A DNA stretch of 64,000 nt, from contig CAWJJQ010000009.1 of the NCBI GenBank assembly GCA_963843255.1, forward strand, positions 682,001 through 746,000, given 5' to 3'. Shown here one piece after another: positions 1-8,508 of the stretch. Position 1 is the first letter of the stretch, and the number at the start of each line of letters is the position of its first letter. The position numbers and the translations under genes were made by a program. The notes below the pieces were generated by a model, which worked only from the letters and a program-made list of their open reading frames with translations, had not been told where the DNA came from and did not search any database. The DNA comes from Bog-159 sp963843255 (GTDB taxonomy: Bacteria > Acidobacteriota > Terriglobia > Bryobacterales > Bryobacteraceae).

Positions 1-21
1 GCCCTGGGTCATAATGGGTCA

Positions 22-525
22 ATGCCGGATCTGGACATCCTGCAATCTGTCGCACGGCAATACGGGGCGGCGCTCACCATGTTGGGCAAGGCCATCGAGG
101 CCTGCCCGGAGACGCTTTGGCTCTCCGAGGATTACCACAACCGCTTCTGGCATATTGCCTATCATTCTTTGTTCTACACACACTTCTATCTCCAGGCGGG
201 AGAGGCGGACCTACGTCCGTGGACGAAGCACAAAACGGATTATCAGTATCTCGGTCCACGCCCTTGGGAAAATCAGGAATATCGCAGACCCGAGACCCCG
301 TACAGCCGGGCTGAGCTGCTGGAATATCACGAACTTTGTTGCCGGGAGGCGGAGGCCAAGATGCCAGGACTGGATCTGGCAGCCCCTTCCGGTTTCAGTT
401 GGCTGCCTTTCAACAAACTCGAACTGCAGTTCTACAATATCCGGCACCTCCAACATCACACCGGACAACTCGCTGACCGGCTGCGCACCACCGCCGGCGT
501 TGGCGTTGCCTGGGCCCGCATGTGA
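22..525 (+). CDS. DinB-like four-helix-bundle protein
   Basis: This 167-residue protein has the pattern of the DinB/YfiT-like superfamily of four-helix-bundle metal-binding proteins. It is His-rich in the expected places: a histidine in WHIAYHSLFYTHF (about residues 42-54) and HLQHHTGQLADRL near the C-terminus, which would complete a His3 metal site. DinB relatives include thiol transferases, but the substrate here cannot be read from the sequence. The ATG at 22 follows CATAAT by only 6 bases and has no Shine-Dalgarno, so the message may be leaderless. The oxidoreductase follows after 16 bases. Confidence 0.8.
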   Translation: MPDLDILQSVARQYGAALTMLGKAIEACPETLWLSEDYHNRFWHIAYHSLFYTHFYLQAGEADLRPWTKHKTDYQYLGPRPWENQEYRRPETPYSRAELLEYHELCCREAEAKMPGLDLAAPSGFSWLPFNKLELQFYNIRHLQHHTGQLADRLRTTAGVGVAWARM

Positions 526-541
526 AAGATCGGACGAACCA

Positions 542-1921
542 GTGACTACCACTTACGACGCGATCGTCATCGGCACCGGCCAGGCCGGGCCGTCCCTCGT
601 GGCACGCTTGGCCAAGGCGGGCCGGAAGGTGGCCATCATCGAGCGCAAGCTGTTTGGTGGGACCTGTGTGAACACGGGGTGCATCCCCACCAAAACCATG
701 GTGGCGAGCGCTTATGTAGCGCGCATAATCCAGCGCTCGTCCGAGTATGGCGTGGAAACCTGCGGCCGGGATGTGGATATGAAGCGCGTCAAGGCACGCA
801 AGGACGAGATCTCGGGAAAGTCGCGCGCCAGCGTCGAGGGCTGGCTCAAGAACCTGGAGAATTGCACCGTCTACCAGGGCCATGCGCGATTCGAGTCGCC
901 GCACGAGGTCAGCGTGGGCGCGGACCGCTTGACGTCTGAACAGATTTTCATTAACGTAGGCGGGCGCGCGATTGTCCCGGCCATGCCGGGGATCGATCAG
1001 ATTTCCTACTTCACCAACAGCTCTCTGCTGGATATCGATTACCTTCCGCCGCACCTCATCGTAGTCGGCGGCAGTTACGTCGGGCTGGAATTCGGGCAGA
1101 TGTACCGGCGCTTCGGCAGCCGCGTGACCGTTCTCGAAATGGGGCCCCGGCTGGTGCACCGCGAGGACGAAGACATCTCCACTGCCATTCGCGAGATTCT
1201 GGAGCACGAGGAAATCGAGGTACGCGTGAATGCCAAGTGCATCGGTTTTTCGAAACGCGGCGACAACATTGTCGCGCATGCCGAGTGCGCTGAAGGATCG
1301 CCGGAGGTGACCGGATCGCACGTGCTGCTGGCGGTGGGGCGGCAACCCAATACCGGCGACCTCGGCCTGGATAGGGCCGGCGTGCAGATGGACGAGTATG
1401 GGTATGTCGTGGTGGACGATCAACTGCGCACCAGCGTGCCGGGCATCTGGGCCATGGGCGATTGCAACGGCAAGGGTGCGTTTACCCATACGTCGTATAA
1501 CGATTACGAAATCGTGGCGGCGAATTTGCTGGACAACGATGCACGCCGCCTCAGCGACCGGATCCTGGCCTACGGTTTGTACATCGATCCGCCCCTGGGG
1601 CGCGCGGGCATGACGGAAGCAGAAGTCCGCAAAACCGGCCGCCCGGCGCTGATCGGCAAACGGCCCATGACCAAAGTCGGCCGGGCGGTTGAAAAGGGTG
1701 AATCGCAGGGCTTCATGAAGATCCTGGTGGATGCGGAATCGAAGCGGATCCTGGGAGCCGCCATCCTGGGTGTCGGCGGCGATGAAGCCATCCACTCGAT
1801 TCTGGACGTCATGTATGCCAAGGCTCCGTACTCGACGATCCAGCGCGCGGTGCATATTCATCCGACCGTTTGCGAGCTGATTCCAACGATGCTGGGTGAC
1901 CTGCAACCGCTGGTGGGCTAA
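542..1921 (+). CDS. Mercuric reductase/dihydrolipoamide dehydrogenase-like flavoprotein disulfide oxidoreductase
   Basis: A 459-residue class I pyridine nucleotide-disulfide oxidoreductase. Residues 6-40 form the FAD-binding Rossmann fold (AIVIGTGQAGPSLVARLA). The redox-active disulfide is in GGTCVNTGCIPTK (about residues 40-52). A second dinucleotide fold (VVGGSYVGLEFGQMY) binds NAD(P)H, AMGDCNGKGAF is the second FAD contact, and the C-terminal dimerisation domain ends with HIHPTVCELIPT. The HPT motif fits the lipoamide dehydrogenase/MerA group, but there is no MerA N-terminal metal-binding domain and no C-terminal Cys pair, so mercury reduction is not supported. GTG at 542 is chosen because homology begins right after it; the frame stays open upstream only as a shadow of the DinB gene. 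Confidence 0.85.
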   Translation: MTTTYDAIVIGTGQAGPSLVARLAKAGRKVAIIERKLFGGTCVNTGCIPTKTMVASAYVARIIQRSSEYGVETCGRDVDMKRVKARKDEISGKSRASVEGWLKNLENCTVYQGHARFESPHEVSVGADRLTSEQIFINVGGRAIVPAMPGIDQISYFTNSSLLDIDYLPPHLIVVGGSYVGLEFGQMYRRFGSRVTVLEMGPRLVHREDEDISTAIREILEHEEIEVRVNAKCIGFSKRGDNIVAHAECAEGSPEVTGSHVLLAVGRQPNTGDLGLDRAGVQMDEYGYVVVDDQLRTSVPGIWAMGDCNGKGAFTHTSYNDYEIVAANLLDNDARRLSDRILAYGLYIDPPLGRAGMTEAEVRKTGRPALIGKRPMTKVGRAVEKGESQGFMKILVDAESKRILGAAILGVGGDEAIHSILDVMYAKAPYSTIQRAVHIHPTVCELIPTMLGDLQPLVG

Positions 1922-1922
1922 G

Positions 1923-2390
1923 ATGAGACCCATGTCACCATTCGTACTGGCATTTCTGATCGGCGTAATCGCCGGTCTCCGCTCGATGACCGCGCCCGCG
2001 ATGGTCAGTTGGGCTGCGCGCCTGGGATGGATACACCTGGAAGGTACCTGGCTGGCGTTCCTGGGATTTGCCGCGACGCCCTACATCTTGACCGTGCTGG
2101 CGATCGGGGAATTGATCGCTGACAAGCTGCCGAAAACTCCCAGCCGGAAAGCGCCGCCGGGTTTCATCACCCGTATCGTAACCGGCGGATTATCCGGCGC
2201 GGCGCTGGGCGTGGCGGCTCAATCCTGGATGGGCGGCCTGGTGGCCGGTGTCGCCGGCGCCGTGGCGGGGACCTTTGGCGGCTATGAGTTCCGTAGCCGG
2301 TTGGTCAAAGCCATTGGAGGAAACGACCTGCCCATCGCGCTGCTTGAGGACGCGATCGCGATTGTGGGCGCGTATTTGATCGTGCGGTAG
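1923..2390 (+). CDS. DUF4126-like small integral membrane protein
   Basis: This 155-residue, very hydrophobic protein has about four to five membrane segments and Gly/Ala-rich loops (GVIAGLRSMTAPAMVSW near the N-terminus, AGVAGAVAGTFGGYEFR in the middle). The pattern matches the DUF4126 family, whose function is unknown. The ATG at 1923 lies one base after the stop codon of the upstream oxidoreductase; ATG 1932 is a possible alternative. The two genes are probably co-transcribed and translationally coupled. Confidence 0.75.
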   Translation: MRPMSPFVLAFLIGVIAGLRSMTAPAMVSWAARLGWIHLEGTWLAFLGFAATPYILTVLAIGELIADKLPKTPSRKAPPGFITRIVTGGLSGAALGVAAQSWMGGLVAGVAGAVAGTFGGYEFRSRLVKAIGGNDLPIALLEDAIAIVGAYLIVR

Positions 2391-2402
2391 AGGGCGCACT
2401 AG

Positions 2403-4031
2403 CTAGCCCTCAATGCTGCGCCCAGCGAGCCTGCCGGATAGCACACAGCCACCCAAAAACGTCCCTTCGAGCGATCCCTTCCCGTGGATTCCGCCGCCCC
2501 CAAAGCCCGCGGCCTCTCCCACGGCGTAGAGGCCCGCTATGGGCTGGCCATCGGCAGAGCGCAGCACACGGCATTGCAAATCCGTCTGGATGCCGCCCAG
2601 GCTCTTGCGGCTCAGGATAAACTCGCGGATGGCAATCAGCGGCCGCGCTTTGGGATCCAGGATTTTCTGAAATTTGCAGGTGCGCACGCGATCGCCGCGA
2701 TACAGGCGCGCGTTGGCGATCCGCCGCAATTGCTCGTCGTTGAAATACGCCGGGCCGCGATCGATCATGCTGTCCCAGCCGCGCACATCCGCGGTCATCC
2801 GCGCACGGTCGATTTTCAAGCCGTAAAGGCTCTTCTCATCCATGCGGTCCATGAGTTCATCGAGATTGCTGGCCGTGACGATATCGTCCGGACAGTCGCG
2901 CAACAGGCGGTTCACCAGGTCCTTGTTGCCGAAAAGAACGCTGGTCGCCAGCCCCAGCCGTTTCTTGTACCGGAAGGCCGTCATATAATCGCCGCCGGAG
3001 ACGGCCAGCTCTTTTATGGCGATCTTCCAGTTCATCACCTGCCAGGAATATTGGCCGGGCTGCGCGAGTACGCTGGCCACCAAATGACGCGTATCGCAGT
3101 AGACCGGCATCGGGCCCGGATTCATGATGCGCTCCCCGCGGGCGTTCAGCCAAAGGGCGGAGCGGGGCGGGACGAGGCTCAGACCGTCGTCAGGACGGCG
3201 TTTGGCGGGATGGTGCACCCCCGCCGCGTAGTGCCAGTGCAGGTCGAGATGCGTCACCGCGCCGCCTATGCCGGCTACGCCTGCATGCAGCATGCCGTCG
3301 CCGTAGCGGTGCGCGCCGTTGAGCAGCGTGCGCGGCGGGTCGCCCCAGGGCTTGTACCAGTTCGCGCGCACGCAACTGAGGTCGCCGCCGCACACGCCGC
3401 CGGATGCGATGACCACGTTTTCGGCGCGGACTTGAACCTCGCTGCCGTCGTCCATTTTGCGGCCGCGGATGCCTGTAGCGCGGCCGTTGGTCATCTCTAT
3501 GGCGGAGACTTCCGTATCGAAAAGCAGTTCCAGGTTCGCGCGCTGCGGATGCGCCTCCAGCGCGCCCAGCAGCCGGTCGATGATTTCGTAGCCGGTGCCC
3601 CATACGATGTGCCAGCGGGGCAGGGTATTACCCGGCGCGTGAATGCCGCGCTCGGGCCAGTTCACCAGCGGCAGGAACGTGATCTTCTTGTGGTCCAGGA
3701 ACTCGAAAATATACTCGAACGAATTCTCGCAATAGAACTTGCCCCAGGCGCGCGGCCATTCGTCGGCGGGGCCGTAATCGGCGACGCTTTGCCAGTCGCG
3801 CCAGGCCAGTTCGGGCGAATCGGCGATACGCAGGCGGCGCTGGTGCGGTGTGCCGATCATATGCACGCCGCCGAAAGATTCCTTGGCAAGGCCGCCGAAG
3901 TTTTCACGACGGTCTTTGTCGATCAGCAGGACGCGCCGCCCGCGGCCCAGCAATTCGTAAGCGGCTACGATGCCCGCCAAGCCGCCGCCGGCGATCACGG
4001 TTCCGGTTTGGTACGTTGTCGCACCGCCCAT
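2403..4031 (-). CDS. FAD-binding dehydrogenase (fumarate reductase/3-ketosteroid dehydrogenase-like)
   Basis: A 542-residue flavoprotein. The N-terminal GGGLAGIVAAYELLGRGRRV binds the ADP part of FAD and is followed by an acidic ribose-binding LIDKD. The C-terminal AVGEAAGFGGGGIHGKGSLE and FLGGCVLSGRLAG is the usual second FAD region of the succinate dehydrogenase/KstD superfamily. The substrate is not identifiable. The start at 4031 is the methionine just before the Rossmann fold; upstream codons are antisense to the neighbouring gene. A TATACT hexamer (minus strand, 4043-4048) lies 11 bases before the start, giving a very short leader. It converges on the DUF4126 gene and diverges from the GloVer gene. 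Confidence 0.82.
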   Translation of the reverse strand: MGGATTYQTGTVIAGGGLAGIVAAYELLGRGRRVLLIDKDRRENFGGLAKESFGGVHMIGTPHQRRLRIADSPELAWRDWQSVADYGPADEWPRAWGKFYCENSFEYIFEFLDHKKITFLPLVNWPERGIHAPGNTLPRWHIVWGTGYEIIDRLLGALEAHPQRANLELLFDTEVSAIEMTNGRATGIRGRKMDDGSEVQVRAENVVIASGGVCGGDLSCVRANWYKPWGDPPRTLLNGAHRYGDGMLHAGVAGIGGAVTHLDLHWHYAAGVHHPAKRRPDDGLSLVPPRSALWLNARGERIMNPGPMPVYCDTRHLVASVLAQPGQYSWQVMNWKIAIKELAVSGGDYMTAFRYKKRLGLATSVLFGNKDLVNRLLRDCPDDIVTASNLDELMDRMDEKSLYGLKIDRARMTADVRGWDSMIDRGPAYFNDEQLRRIANARLYRGDRVRTCKFQKILDPKARPLIAIREFILSRKSLGGIQTDLQCRVLRSADGQPIAGLYAVGEAAGFGGGGIHGKGSLEGTFLGGCVLSGRLAGRSIEG

Positions 4032-4121
4032 GATGAATGCCCAGTATATCCGAGCAGAGTTTGCAATTAATTTACATTTCCGCGATCCGGCGTGGAAAAC
4101 GGAAGCCTTAAACTTGAGCCG

Positions 4122-5366
4122 ATGCCGAATCGACAACGATATTGCCGCCTCGCGGCACTGCTCCTGATCCTCAGCTCCGTCGCCGGGGCGACCGGTTTGA
4201 AGGTGCTGCATGATTTTGGTCTTGGCCTCGAGCGCGGCGGCAGCGACCTGTATGCCAGCCTGATCCTGGACTCCGTGGGCAATCTCTACGGGACTGCCGA
4301 ATTGGGCGGCGAATTTGGAGCCGGCGTGGTATTCCGGCTGACGCCCCAATCCGGCGGCGCCTGGACCGAAAGCGTGCTCTACAGCTTCAAGGGAGGCACC
4401 CAGGACGGTTCGACCCCGCATGCTTCTCTGGTCAGGGATGGCGCCGGGAACCTGTATGGCACTACCACGATCGGGGGCGGGGGGAAATGCCCGCAGGGCT
4501 GCGGCGTTGTCTTTCAATTAACGCCTGCGGCTACCACTCCCTGGACGGAAACGATCCTGCACACGTTCTCCAGCGGCGCAGACGGCGCCACGCCATTTAG
4601 CGGCCTTGTGTCCGATGCGCTGGGCAACCTCTACGGCGCCACGACCGGCGGCGGCGCGACCGGTTTCGGCCTGGTTTACAAGCTGTCGCCCGCCGGCGCG
4701 GGGACTTGGACCGAGACGGAGTTGTACAGCTTCAAAGGGCAGCCCGATGGCGTCGCGCCTTACGCCGCGCCCATTTTTGACGGCGCTGGCAATCTTTATG
4801 GCACCACCTACAAGGGCGGCACAGCGGGCTATGGAACGGCCTACGAACTGAATCCCCAACCGGATGGCTCGTGGACCGAAACCGTGCTGCACAGCTTCCA
4901 CGGGGCCGCCGACGGCACCGACCTGTTCGAGAGCCTGGTCATAGATGCCGCCGGCAATCTTTACGGCGCCGCCGAGACCGGCGGTTCGGCCAACTGCGGC
5001 GTTGCATTCAAGCTCAGTCGCAATGGCGCGGGAGGTTGGAGCGAAAAGACCCTGCACACGTTTCTGGGCATCGCGGCGCAGGATGGCGAGAATCCGAACG
5101 CGCTGATCTTTGACTCCGCCGGCAACCTGTTCGGCACAACCGTGGGCGGGGGAACCGACAATCCCGGAACCATTTTCAAGCTGACGCCGCACACATCGGG
5201 CACGTGGACTGAGACGGTGTTGTACAGCTTCACTGGCGGCAATGACGGAGCCTACCCTTCGGTGCCGTTAATCATGGATTCCGCGGGTAAGCTGTTCGGG
5301 ACAACGCTATGGGGCGGACCCTCCGGTGATACGACCGGAGGGGTGGTGTTCGAGTTTACCCGTTAG
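4122..5366 (+). CDS. Secreted GloVer-repeat (TIGR03803-type) protein
   Basis: A 414-residue protein with a signal peptide (LAALLLILSSVAGATG) and about seven to eight tandem repeats of roughly 50 residues. Each repeat carries a GNLYGTT-like core and a WTE.VLYSF or WTETVLHSF strand, the hallmark of the GloVer tandem repeat. The regular strand pattern suggests a beta-propeller, but the function is unknown. The ATG at 4122 starts the signal peptide and is preferred to the GTG at 4092. It is transcribed divergently from the FAD dehydrogenase. Codon use looks like that of its neighbours. Confidence 0.8.
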   Translation: MPNRQRYCRLAALLLILSSVAGATGLKVLHDFGLGLERGGSDLYASLILDSVGNLYGTAELGGEFGAGVVFRLTPQSGGAWTESVLYSFKGGTQDGSTPHASLVRDGAGNLYGTTTIGGGGKCPQGCGVVFQLTPAATTPWTETILHTFSSGADGATPFSGLVSDALGNLYGATTGGGATGFGLVYKLSPAGAGTWTETELYSFKGQPDGVAPYAAPIFDGAGNLYGTTYKGGTAGYGTAYELNPQPDGSWTETVLHSFHGAADGTDLFESLVIDAAGNLYGAAETGGSANCGVAFKLSRNGAGGWSEKTLHTFLGIAAQDGENPNALIFDSAGNLFGTTVGGGTDNPGTIFKLTPHTSGTWTETVLYSFTGGNDGAYPSVPLIMDSAGKLFGTTLWGGPSGDTTGGVVFEFTR

Positions 5367-5416
5367 AAGCGCAGAGGGCCCCCGCCGCGGCCCCGTTTTG
5401 CGCGAGTTACTCAAGA

Positions 5417-5499
5417 ACGCAAAGGGACGCGTATCCCGCGCCGCCATATAGGACAGGAACTCCGCAGCTTCCAGCGGCGCGGGCCGTCCCGTTTTGCGC
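5417..5499 (+). repeat. 83-nt palindromic intergenic repeat, copy A
   Basis: This is the first of three 83-nt copies (others at 5744-5826 and 60147-60229 reversed). It folds as a long two-part hairpin. The outer arms run from CGCAAAGGGACGCG to CGTCCCGTTTTGCGC, the inner 10-bp arms are CCCGCGCCGC and GCGGCGCGGG, and the loop region carries a conserved CCATATAGGA. The outer arm differs from copy B by a paired A-T for G-C change, so the pairing is kept. It sits between the convergent GloVer and ahcY genes. Confidence 0.75.
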
Positions 5500-5743
5500 G
5501 AGCCCTCAAAAAGCTTGCGGGCCGGTCACGTCCATTCTTGCCCGCTAACCTTCTGGTAACACAACCCGTTTGTTCGGCCTCTGACCAGTGGTGCCACCCG
5601 GAGGTGTTACGTTGGGTTCAGCACATGCCGTTACGCGCGCCGCAGCCTTCGAAAATCGACCGCAAATTCGACCGAATGCAACACAAATGTTACGAAATGT
5701 TACACGAAAGCGAAAATCGGCGGGTGTAAAGCGCCGCCATATA

Positions 5744-5826
5744 GCGCAAAGGGGCGCGTATCCCGCGCCGCCATATAGGGTAGGAAGTCCGCAGCTACCA
5801 GCGGCGCGGGGCGCCCCGTTTTGCGC
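5744..5826 (+). repeat. 83-nt palindromic intergenic repeat, copy B
   Basis: This is the second copy, in the same orientation as copy A and 244 bases downstream of it. Its outer arms are GCGCAAAGGGGCGCG and GCGCCCCGTTTTGCGC. A partial extra unit (GCGCCGCCATATA) directly precedes it at about 5731. No open reading frame accounts for the sequence. It may act as a bidirectional terminator between the converging genes; that is inference. Confidence 0.75.
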
Positions 5827-5858
5827 GGTTCCTCCAAAAATAGCGGCTTGACTGGGGC

Positions 5859-7139
<1,281 letters not shown>

Positions 7140-7173
7140 GATTTTCCTCGCTTGAAAATTGCGCCGCGCGTTC

Positions 7174-8331
7174 CTAACGGGCCGCGGCATGCGCCACGGC
7201 GTCTTCGCGTAGCGCTTCCATCTTGTCGGTGGCTTCCCAACTGAAGCTCTCTTCGGTGCGGCCGAAGTGGCCGAACGCCGCCGTCGGCCGGTAGATGGGC
7301 CGCCGTAGCTTCAGGTGATCGATGATGCCCCGCGGCGTGAGCGGGAAATGCTCGCGAATCAGGGCCGTAATCTTTTCTTCCGGTACGATGCCGGTGCCGA
7401 AAGTGTTCGCCATCACGGAAACGGGCTCGGCCACGCCGATGGCGTAAGCAAGCTGCACTTCGCAGCGGCTCGCCAGTCCGGCAGCCACGATATTCTTGGC
7501 GATATACCGCGCCATGTAGCACGCCGAACGGTCCACCTTGGTGGGATCTTTTCCTGAGAAGGCGCCGCCGCCATGCCGCCCCATGCCGCCGTAAGTATCC
7601 ACGATGATTTTGCGCCCCGTCAGGCCTGTGTCGCCGTGCGGTCCGCCGATAACGAACCGGCCGGTCGGGTTGATGTGATACCTCGTGTTCGCATCCACCA
7701 TATCCGGCGGCACCACCGGGTCGATGATATGCTTCTTCACTTCGGCACGCACGGTTTCGATGGAGACCGCATCGCTGTGCTGGGTCGAGACCACCACCGC
7801 GTCGATGCGCTTGGGAGCGCCATCCACGTACTCCACGCTCACCTGGCTTTTGCCGTCCGGCCGCAGGAAATCCACCAGGCCCGCGCGCCGCACTTCGGAA
7901 AGGCGCCGCACCAGCTTATGGGCCATCATGATGGGCAGCGGCATCAGTTCGTCGGTTTCGTTGCAGGCATAACCGAACATCATGCCCTGATCGCCTGCCC
8001 CGCCCGTATCCACGCCCATGGCAATATCGGGCGATTGCGACTGGATCGCGTTCATCACGCCGCAGGTGTTGCAGTCGAAGCCCCACAAGGCATCGGTGTA
8101 ACCGACATGCTCGATGGTCTGGCGCACCAACCGCGGCACATCCACATAGCAGGTGGTGGTGAGTTCGCCCGCCACCACGCAAATGCCTGTGGTGACCAGC
8201 ACTTCGCAAGCCACGCGCCCGAGTGGGTCCTGCGCCATGACCGCATCCAGAACCGCGTCTGAAATCTGGTCGGCGATTTTATCCGGATGCCCTTCTGTAA
8301 CCGATTCCGATGTGAAGATCTGTCGCTGCAT
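7174..8331 (-). CDS. metK: S-adenosylmethionine synthetase
   Basis: A 385-residue methionine adenosyltransferase, the normal bacterial length. It makes SAM from methionine and ATP. The N-terminal FTSESVTEGHPDKIADQISD contains the ATP/metal site. GAGDQGMMFGYA is the first PROSITE MetK signature and GGGAFSGKDPTKVDRSA the second, the P-loop-like one. AGGATAG precedes the ATG at 8331 as ribosome-binding site. It is the first gene of the metK-ahcY operon. Confidence 0.97.
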   Translation of the reverse strand: MQRQIFTSESVTEGHPDKIADQISDAVLDAVMAQDPLGRVACEVLVTTGICVVAGELTTTCYVDVPRLVRQTIEHVGYTDALWGFDCNTCGVMNAIQSQSPDIAMGVDTGGAGDQGMMFGYACNETDELMPLPIMMAHKLVRRLSEVRRAGLVDFLRPDGKSQVSVEYVDGAPKRIDAVVVSTQHSDAVSIETVRAEVKKHIIDPVVPPDMVDANTRYHINPTGRFVIGGPHGDTGLTGRKIIVDTYGGMGRHGGGAFSGKDPTKVDRSACYMARYIAKNIVAAGLASRCEVQLAYAIGVAEPVSVMANTFGTGIVPEEKITALIREHFPLTPRGIIDHLKLRRPIYRPTAAFGHFGRTEESFSWEATDKMEALREDAVAHAAAR

Positions 8332-8400
8332 TTCTATCCTGCCCTGTTGGAGAATATCTTGTTGGTTGGCTGGGAATAGCCGAAAAAGAACCGACGCTCC

Positions 8401-8429
8401 AGTGTAACGGAGTGCAGGGGGCAGGTCAA
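8401..8429 (-). promoter_or_regulatory. Sigma-70-type promoter of metK-ahcY
   Basis: On the minus strand TTGACC (8424-8429) and TACACT (8401-8406) are separated by exactly 17 bases. The predicted transcript starts near 8394 and has a leader of about 62 bases. That leader is too short for, and shows no pattern of, a known SAM riboswitch. Confidence 0.6.
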
Positions 8430-8508
8430 ATTCGGCGCGATTGATTCGGTGACATGGCGGGGTACTGGATGATAGCCCCGAAGTACTGTAGCCCTGTGCG
8501 ATTAGCCG

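Larger units (their letters stand above)
5367..5858. other. Intergenic region with two repeat copies
   Basis: This gene-free stretch lies between the 3' ends of the GloVer gene and ahcY. It contains repeat copies A and B. The part between them (5500-5743) has open frames of up to 63 codons, but I see no ribosome-binding site or recognisable protein in them. Confidence 0.6.

Noticed and set aside
542..1921. Mercuric reductase (merA)
   Set aside because: The disulfide motif fits, but there is no N-terminal metal-binding domain, no C-terminal Cys pair and no mer genes nearby.
410..1933. 507-codon minus-strand open frame
   Set aside because: It is antisense to the disulfide oxidoreductase, has no recognisable domain and is rich in His/Arg/Ala as GC-rich shadow frames are.
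2484..4070. 528-codon plus-strand open frame
   Set aside because: It is the complement of the FAD dehydrogenase and shows no protein-like motif.
5538..5729. 63-codon open frame between the hairpin repeats
   Set aside because: It has no ribosome site and its composition is unlike the neighbouring genes.
8332..8430. A SAM riboswitch before metK
   Set aside because: The promoter lies so close that the leader is about 62 bases, and no SAM-I/II/IV core or terminator can be drawn.
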